A stretch of 10,940 nt of DNA, from contig JAGADB010000043.1 of assembly GCA_017613815.1 (NCBI GenBank), positions 1 to 10,940 of the forward strand. The letters are read 5' to 3'. This DNA comes from Clostridia bacterium. Lineage in GTDB: Bacteria > Bacillota > Clostridia > Oscillospirales > CAG-382. The notes beneath the pieces were generated by a model. It worked only from the letters and a program-made list of their open reading frames with translations, made no database searches and was not told where the DNA came from. Positions 7,015 through 10,940 of the stretch are shown piece after piece. Position 1 is the stretch's first letter, and each line of letters starts with the position of its first letter. The translations under genes were made by a program, and so were the position numbers.

Positions 7015-7473
7015 ATGAAGAAAATAAAGGTAAGATTTGAAAAGGACGGGGCGCTTGAACATATAGAGGTCGTTGTCCGCGCGCCCGAGAGGGACGCTGA
7101 GACGGAAGAAGTGATAAGGCGCATTTCCGACCTCGGTTCAAGAAAGATTACGGTATCCGACGATATGGGAAACACCTGCGTTATCGCGGAGGACGGAATA
7201 ATTTCAGTATCCGTCAGAGGGAAAAAACTGCAGATTGTATCCGACGAAGGAAACTATTACTCCCAGACGGCGCTTCAGCGCCTCGAAAGAGAACTTGACG
7301 AAGACAAATTCGTTCGCATTTCGAGATACGAGATAGTAAACATCAATAAAATACGCAAGTTCGACTTCACGCTCGGCGGCACGCTGCGCATTGAACTCGA
7401 AAAGGGACTTACGACCTGGGCGTCGCGCAGATGCATCCCGGTAATCAGGAAGAAATTTTACGGAAAGGAGTGA
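7015..7473 (+). CDS. Stand-alone LytTR-family transcriptional regulator
   Basis: This 152-residue protein has a LytTR DNA-binding domain at about residues 58-149. The family signature segment is present: YYSQTALQRLERELDEDKF, then VRISRYEIVNINKIRKFD, and a final strand-helix with WASRRCIPVIRKKF. The N-terminal 50 residues form a short beta-alpha region with no phospho-acceptor receiver domain. It is therefore not a classical response regulator such as AgrA or LytR. By family knowledge, such short LytTR proteins are often encoded next to a membrane protein that controls them, and the next gene is a DUF3021-like membrane protein five bases away. GGGAG at 6999-7003 lies 11 bases before the ATG. 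The upstream operator arrays suggest that it activates itself and the divergent giant protein gene. Its signal is unknown. Confidence 0.9.
   Translation: MKKIKVRFEKDGALEHIEVVVRAPERDAETEEVIRRISDLGSRKITVSDDMGNTCVIAEDGIISVSVRGKKLQIVSDEGNYYSQTALQRLERELDEDKFVRISRYEIVNINKIRKFDFTLGGTLRIELEKGLTTWASRRCIPVIRKKFYGKE
7464..7470 (+). promoter_or_regulatory. Ribosome-binding site fixing the start of the DUF3021-like gene
   Basis: AAAGGAG lies inside the last codons of the LytTR gene, 8 bases before the ATG at 7479. It selects that start over the in-frame ATG at 7431, which would overlap the LytTR gene by 43 bases and add a charged, non-hydrophobic leader. The placement suggests translational coupling. Confidence 0.8.
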
Positions 7474-7478
7474 GGAAA

Positions 7479-7916
7479 ATGTCAAAAAATATACTGAAAC
7501 TTTCGGCAATCGGCTTTTTGCTCGGCATGGCGATAAACGTTTTTGCGCTGCTTATCGGCGGAAGTCTTCCTTCCGCGTTTGATACTTCCGGCGGTGCGGA
7601 AAGATTTGCTCTGCATCTCATTATTTCGGGATTTTACGGCGCATTCTGCATGGGAAGCACCGTGGTATACGATATTGAGAGATTTCCTCTGCTTCTTTCG
7701 ACGGTGCTGCATTTTGTATGCGTAATGGGACTTTACGTACCGATTTCGCTGTATTTGGGATGGGTTGACGGAATAAGCACGCTTCTTATAATAATGGGCA
7801 TCATGGCGGCGGTATATTTCTTTATCTGGCTCATAATGTATTTGAGATATAAATCCGAGGTGGAGAAGCTCAACCGCTTCAAAGAGGAATACGACGCGGA
7901 AAAGAAAGAAAAATAA
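7479..7916 (+). CDS. DUF3021-like four-helix membrane protein, LytTR partner
   Basis: The 145-residue product has four predicted membrane segments at about residues 8-29, 43-63, 69-92 and 100-122. A highly charged tail of about 23 residues (KSEVEKLNRFKEEYDAEKKEK) follows, probably cytoplasmic and able to form a short helix. Size, topology and position directly behind a LytTR gene fit the DUF3021 family, which is commonly paired with LytTR regulators in Bacillota. The likely role is to hold or inhibit the LytTR protein at the membrane until a signal arrives, by analogy with the LytTR/membrane-inhibitor pairs HdrRM and BrsRM of Streptococcus mutans. This is inference, because no biochemical motif is visible. 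The gene starts five bases after the LytTR stop, and a terminator follows it, so the unit is bicistronic. No ABC transporter genes, frequent companions of this pair elsewhere, are present. Confidence 0.82.
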   Translation: MSKNILKLSAIGFLLGMAINVFALLIGGSLPSAFDTSGGAERFALHLIISGFYGAFCMGSTVVYDIERFPLLLSTVLHFVCVMGLYVPISLYLGWVDGISTLLIIMGIMAAVYFFIWLIMYLRYKSEVEKLNRFKEEYDAEKKEK

Positions 7917-7922
7917 TATATG

Positions 7923-7954
7923 AAAAGGAAACGGCGCAGGCCGTTTCCTTTTTT
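7923..7954 (+). terminator. Rho-independent terminator of the lytTR-DUF3021 unit
   Basis: A perfect 9-bp stem, GGAAACGGC (7927-7935) and GCCGTTTCC (7940-7948), encloses a GCAG loop and is followed by six T, with four A on the other side. It begins 7 bases after the DUF3021-like stop codon. Confidence 0.93.
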
Positions 7955-7964
7955 GAAATCCCGC

Positions 7965-7993
7965 TTGAAAAACGGAAGCTTTTATGGTATAAT
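7965..7993 (+). promoter_or_regulatory. Promoter of the SGNH hydrolase gene
   Basis: TTGAAA (7965-7970) and TATAAT (7988-7993) have a 17-base spacer, and TGG before the -10 makes it an extended -10 element. Transcription would start near 8000, about 29 bases before the ATG. Confidence 0.8.
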
Positions 7994-8028
7994 CGGAATG
8001 CAAATCAAAGTTAAAAGGAGAAGACGTT

Positions 8029-8649
8029 ATGAAAATACTTTTTCAGGGCGACTCTATAACCGACTGGTTCCGCCGCGGCGACAGAGACGACATTATGGGC
8101 TCAAATTACGTTACGATGATAGCGGGGGAGATGGGACGCAAATTCCCGGAAAAATACGAATTTCTAAACCGCGGAATAAGCGGCTCGCGCAGCGTTGACA
8201 TCCTTGCAAGAATGCCGAAGGATATTATTGCTTTAAAACCCGACCTTCTCAGTTTACTTATCGGAATAAACGACGTATGGCACAGAACGTTTGACAGCGG
8301 AATTACTCCCGACCAGTACGAAACGTTTTGCAATCTTATCGTAAAATACGTAAAAGAAGCGCTGCCCGACGTGAAAATCATGATTCTCGAGCCGTTCGTT
8401 TTAAAGGGCTCGGCAACCGCGGAAAAGTGGAGCTTCTTCAAAAATGAAACGAAACTCATCGCAAAGGCCGCAAAGAAGGTCGCAAAAGACAACAAACTCA
8501 TATTCGTTCCGCTTCAGAAGAAGTTCGACGAGGCGCAGAAGCTCACAAAAGAGGGATACTGGCTTATAGACGGCGTTCATCCGACGGCGGCGGGACATTA
8601 CCTCATCAAAGAGGCATGGCAGGAAGCGTTTGACAAGAATTTTGGGTAA
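8029..8649 (+). CDS. SGNH/GDSL-family hydrolase (esterase or acetylesterase)
   Basis: This 206-residue protein shows the four SGNH blocks. Block I is GDSITDW (7-13) with nucleophile Ser9. Block II is NRGISG (47-52) with the oxyanion glycine. Block III is GIND (79-82) with Asn81. Block V is DGVHPT (181-186) with the Asp181/His184 pair. The catalytic set is therefore complete. Length and the lack of a signal peptide indicate a single-domain cytoplasmic enzyme. Relatives include lysophospholipase L1-like and carbohydrate acetylesterases that remove acyl or acetyl groups from sugars or lipids; the substrate cannot be told from sequence. A deacetylase acting on imported oligosaccharides would suit the carbohydrate-related neighbourhood, but this is inference. 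AAAAGGAG at 8013-8020 lies 8 bases before the ATG. The gene has its own promoter and is preceded by a terminator, so it is separate from the lytTR unit. I see no clear terminator after it. Confidence 0.92.
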   Translation: MKILFQGDSITDWFRRGDRDDIMGSNYVTMIAGEMGRKFPEKYEFLNRGISGSRSVDILARMPKDIIALKPDLLSLLIGINDVWHRTFDSGITPDQYETFCNLIVKYVKEALPDVKIMILEPFVLKGSATAEKWSFFKNETKLIAKAAKKVAKDNKLIFVPLQKKFDEAQKLTKEGYWLIDGVHPTAAGHYLIKEAWQEAFDKNFG

Positions 8650-8706
8650 AATCGTCAAAGATGAGGCGTATTTTGAAAATTAATTGTAAATAATGCCGAA
8701 AAAAAC

Positions 8707-8735
8707 TTGATTATTCGACTCAAAAATATTATAAT
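8707..8735 (+). promoter_or_regulatory. Promoter of the phosphopantetheinyl transferase gene
   Basis: TTGATT (8707-8712, four of six) and a perfect TATAAT (8730-8735) are 17 bases apart. The start would be near 8742, about 37 bases before the ATG at 8779. The 129-base gap after the hydrolase gene contains nothing else I can support. Confidence 0.65.
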
Positions 8736-8778
8736 ACTTGTACTGTGAAAGAAATCGAAGTTTTTTGATAAAAAGCAT

Positions 8779-9318
8779 ATGATTACGGTTTATTTGTACG
8801 AAAAAACAGGCGAAAACGCAGGGAAAAGCACCGGGGACTTTATAAATATGAGTCTTGACAGCCATTTCGGCAAAGGTACGGAAGAAAAGGTGGCGAAAAC
8901 GCCGCTCGGAAAGCCGTATCTGGAAAACGGAAGGGCGTTTATCGGAGTTACGCACACAAAAGACCTCGTCGTAATCGGAATTTCCGACGAGAATTTCGGA
9001 ATAGACGCCGAAAGCCTTTCGGGAAGCCCGAAAAACCTCGAGAGAATAGCCCGCAGGTTCTTTTCGGAAGGCGAAAAAGAGTATTTTTACGAAGCGGTTA
9101 AGGGCTCCGGCGAGAGAAAAAGAAGATTTCTCGAAATCTGGGTCAAAAAAGAGGCGTACGTAAAATGGCTCGGCACGGGATTTATGGATTTATCAAAGGC
9201 GGACACCGCGGAAAGCAAAGGTTTCTTCGGTAAAATCGACGTTCCGGGATACGAGATGTACGTTTTTTCGGAAAAGCCGACCGAAACGAAGGTCTTCGGA
9301 AAACGGACGGAAATTTGA
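8779..9318 (+). CDS. Sfp-type 4'-phosphopantetheinyl transferase
   Basis: This 179-residue protein carries the Sfp/PPTase motifs in order: GKPYL (44-48), GVTHT (56-60, the substrate-binding His position), FGIDAE (73-78, with Asp76 and Glu78 as metal ligands), FFSEGEKEYF (94-103) and the signature IWVKKEAYVKW (120-130, with Trp121, Lys124 and Glu125). The enzyme transfers the phosphopantetheine arm from coenzyme A to a serine on acyl- or peptidyl-carrier proteins, in the cytoplasm. At 179 residues it is shorter than Bacillus Sfp (about 224), because its N-terminal half is compact; all key residues are present. No carrier protein, polyketide or peptide synthetase gene is visible nearby, so the substrate may be the fatty-acid carrier protein. 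The start lacks a good Shine-Dalgarno sequence (only AAAAAGC just before the ATG), which may mean weak translation. No closer in-frame alternative start was found. Confidence 0.9.
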   Translation: MITVYLYEKTGENAGKSTGDFINMSLDSHFGKGTEEKVAKTPLGKPYLENGRAFIGVTHTKDLVVIGISDENFGIDAESLSGSPKNLERIARRFFSEGEKEYFYEAVKGSGERKRRFLEIWVKKEAYVKWLGTGFMDLSKADTAESKGFFGKIDVPGYEMYVFSEKPTETKVFGKRTEI

Positions 9319-9358
9319 AAAATTCAGTAAAATTATACAGAAATTTCTCCATTTTTTT
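9309..9358 (+). terminator. Weak candidate terminator after the phosphopantetheinyl transferase gene
   Basis: GGAAATTT (9309-9316), which overlaps the end of the gene, can pair with AAATTTCT (9341-9348), followed shortly by seven T (9352-9358). The stem is AT-rich, with one G-U pair and a 24-base loop, so efficiency would be low and the call is tentative. Confidence 0.25.
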
Positions 9359-9392
9359 GGCAGATAAATCAAGAAAATCGGTTTAAAAAAGG

Positions 9393-9421
9393 TTTACTTT
9401 TTCGAAAATGTGTGGTATAGT
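9393..9421 (+). promoter_or_regulatory. Strong promoter of the SLH protein gene (extended -10)
   Basis: TTTACT (9393-9398) and TATAGT (9416-9421) are 17 bases apart, with TGG before the -10. The stretch upstream (about 9350-9392) is rich in A and T runs, which could serve as an UP element. A direct repeat GGTTTA at 9380-9385 and 9391-9396, with an 11-base period, overlaps the -35. The start near 9428 leaves a leader of about 165 bases. Confidence 0.7.
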
Positions 9422-9427
9422 ATATCT

Positions 9428-9591
9428 GTAAGAATAATAAACAGTTTTTGCTGCGGACAAAGAAAAAGGGCGAAACCGCGGTACTTGCTGTTTGTATTTT
9501 TATCTTATCAGTCATTTCGGTTAATAATTAATGCGTAAAAATTTAATATTGCCATTAATTTTTTAATAAATTTTTTGGGAGGAAAGAAAAA
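9428..9591 (+). other. Long structured 5' leader of the SLH protein mRNA
   Basis: Two hairpins are visible. The first has an outer stem AAACAG (9439-9444) / CTGTTT (9488-9493) and an inner stem TGCTGCGG (9449-9456) / CCGCGGTA (9476-9483) with two G-U pairs and an A-rich loop. The second pairs AATTAATG (9526-9533) with CATTAATT (9553-9560). A strong ribosome-binding site, GGGAGG (9577-9582), lies 9 bases before the ATG and is not obviously sequestered. Long leaders on S-layer mRNAs are known to stabilise the transcript in other bacteria, and that is the most likely role here. It matches no riboswitch class that I recognise. Confidence 0.5.
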
Positions 9592-10940
9592 ATGAAGAAG
9601 ACACTCATCATCAGTGTAGTTCTTGCTTTGGTACTTGCTCTGACGGCATCAGCAGCCGGATTTGCAAAGACAAACACCTACGCTGAGGGACAGTTCACTG
9701 ACGTTCAGGCTGACGCTTGGTATGCTGCAACAGTACAGAATACCTTCGAACTTGGACTCATGAACGGCAAAGGCGGCGGAATCTTTGATCCGGAAGGCGA
9801 CGTTACGGTAGCCGAAGCTATCACAATGGCGTCCAGAGCCGCAGCCATCAACGCGGGCGAAGAAATTCCCGCAGCTGACGGCGAATGGTATGCACAGTAC
9901 GTTGCATACGCAACGAGCAAAGGCTTTGTAAAAGACGGACAGTTTGACAACTTCGACAGACCCGCAAAGAGATCCGAAGTTGCAGAATTGTTTGCAGGCG
10001 CAATGCCGGCGGGCTTCTTTGCAGAAAAGAACGCCGTTACGGCAATACCGGACGTTCCGGCAAGCGCAAGCTACTTTAACTCGGTACTTACGCTTTACAA
10101 AGCAGGCGTTGCAATGGGCAGCGATGCTTACGGCAACTTCATGCCGATGAGCAACATCACCCGTGCAGAAGCGGCAACGATCATCGCGAGAGTAGCGCTT
10201 CCTGAAATGAGACTCGAAAAGAAACTTGACGTATATGCAGACGACGACGCATATCTCCTCTGCATCATGTCCGGTTACGGCGCAACACATGAAGGCATCG
10301 GCTCAGGCTGGATCCTCGACAACAGAGGCGGCACGCCGAGAATGACTCTTTCTGAAGCTTACGGCGCTCTTACTGACATCAGTAAAGAAGCAGGCACGGC
10401 TCTCATAAGAGAATTCAACAAGATATCTAAAGGTAAGATTAAACTCGAAGCTACAGCTTCTTCTGACGGCGCAGACGGCGCATACCTCGAATTCCAGAAC
10501 GAAGCGGGCAAGGGCATATTCAGACTTGAAATCGTAGACGGCAAGTGGCAGATTCTCGGTGCTGACGGATCCTACACACCCGTATACGACATAAAAGAAA
10601 ACGAATCGATGTTCCGTTACATCATTTACGTTGACCTTGATAACAGCAAATCCGAAGTTATCATCAACAACGTAAACGTAGGAACGTTCCCGCTCACCAC
10701 GACAGGTGCGGATTCCAACATCCTCAACTTCAGATGGGCAACGACGGAAAAGGGAACTCCGGGATTTGCTCCCGCAGGAACGACGATGTACGCTAACTAC
10801 GCTGCATGCGAAACCTTCGGTATCGCAAAAGACGGCGAAGTTCCTTACGGCTGGTACGGCGACGTTGAAGGCAGAGGAAACACCCTCAACCTCAAGGCAG
10901 GCGGCCAGGGCTCTTACGGCTTTGACGCTGCAAGCGGCAA
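9592..10940 (+). CDS. S-layer-homology (SLH) domain surface protein, N-terminal 449 residues (3' end outside window)
   Basis: The reading frame is open to the end of the window with no stop, so only the first 449 residues are visible. A signal peptide spans about 1-25. Three SLH repeats follow: about 33-88 (FTDVQADAWYAATVQ), 94-140 (DGEWYAQYVAYATSKGFV) and 147-203 (AIPDVPASASYFNSVLTLYK). The usual TRAE motif is intact only in the third (ITRAEAATIIARV); the first has TVAE and the second KRSE. SLH trimers bind pyruvylated secondary cell-wall polymer, so the protein is anchored on the cell surface. Residues about 282-380 form a beta-rich region (EVIINNVNVGTFPL) that could be a concanavalin- or laminin-G-like lectin fold; this is tentative. 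Codons favour ATC, AAC and GCA and include many AGA, more biased than the genes to the left. With the strong promoter, long leader and GGGAGG site, this suggests high expression. It may be the main S-layer protein, or an SLH-anchored glycan-active protein. Confidence 0.92.
   Translation, partial: MKKTLIISVVLALVLALTASAAGFAKTNTYAEGQFTDVQADAWYAATVQNTFELGLMNGKGGGIFDPEGDVTVAEAITMASRAAAINAGEEIPAADGEWYAQYVAYATSKGFVKDGQFDNFDRPAKRSEVAELFAGAMPAGFFAEKNAVTAIPDVPASASYFNSVLTLYKAGVAMGSDAYGNFMPMSNITRAEAATIIARVALPEMRLEKKLDVYADDDAYLLCIMSGYGATHEGIGSGWILDNRGGTPRMTLSEAYGALTDISKEAGTALIREFNKISKGKIKLEATASSDGADGAYLEFQNEAGKGIFRLEIVDGKWQILGADGSYTPVYDIKENESMFRYIIYVDLDNSKSEVIINNVNVGTFPLTTTGADSNILNFRWATTEKGTPGFAPAGTTMYANYAACETFGIAKDGEVPYGWYGDVEGRGNTLNLKAGGQGSYGFDAASG

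Noticed and set aside
8650..8706. A terminator after the SGNH hydrolase gene
   Set aside because: No GC-rich stem with a T-run could be found; only AT-rich sequence with short partial pairings.
9649..10290. Cys-rich open frame of 213 codons on the minus strand
   Set aside because: It is antisense to the SLH repeats; the Cys richness comes from complementing GCA/GCT-rich alanine codons. It has no start signals and no domain.

Overview
The window looks like chromosomal DNA of a Gram-positive, Clostridia-type Bacillota, probably a fibre- or mucus-associated gut bacterium. The basis is a dockerin/cohesin protein, an S-layer-homology (SLH) protein, a LytTR regulator paired with a DUF3021-type membrane protein, AAGGAG ribosome-binding sites, extended -10 promoters and moderate G+C. 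No mobile element, CRISPR array, rRNA or tRNA was seen. The genus cannot be told from this stretch.

Layout. Positions 1-1786 (+) hold the end of a secreted protein with a cohesin-like domain, followed 25 bases later by a secreted cohesin-dockerin protein. A bidirectional terminator (1807-1836) separates this pair from a very long convergent gene, 6733-1850 (-). It encodes a 1627-residue secreted protein made of four CUB-like domains, seven InlB/Flg_new-type repeats, a beta-helix-like region and a small C-terminal domain that also ends the protein at the left edge. Divergent from it, 7015-7916 (+), lies a two-gene unit: a stand-alone LytTR DNA-binding protein and a four-helix DUF3021-like membrane protein, closed by a terminator. 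Next come an SGNH/GDSL hydrolase (8029-8649), an Sfp-type 4'-phosphopantetheinyl transferase (8779-9318) and, behind a strong promoter and a long leader, an SLH protein (9592 onward) that runs off the right edge.

How the parts may work together. The most striking structure is the 230-base divergent region between the giant protein gene and the LytTR gene. It carries two near-identical operator arrays in inverted orientation. Each has two LytTR-like 9-mers 21 bp apart with an extra ACCGG half-site between them, and each ends exactly 10 bases before a -35-like hexamer. One points at the giant gene, the other at the regulator gene. This suggests a self-contained circuit in which a membrane-tethered or membrane-inhibited LytTR factor switches on both itself and a giant surface or secreted adhesin-like protein. 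The operator geometry is read directly from the sequence; the regulatory logic is inference.
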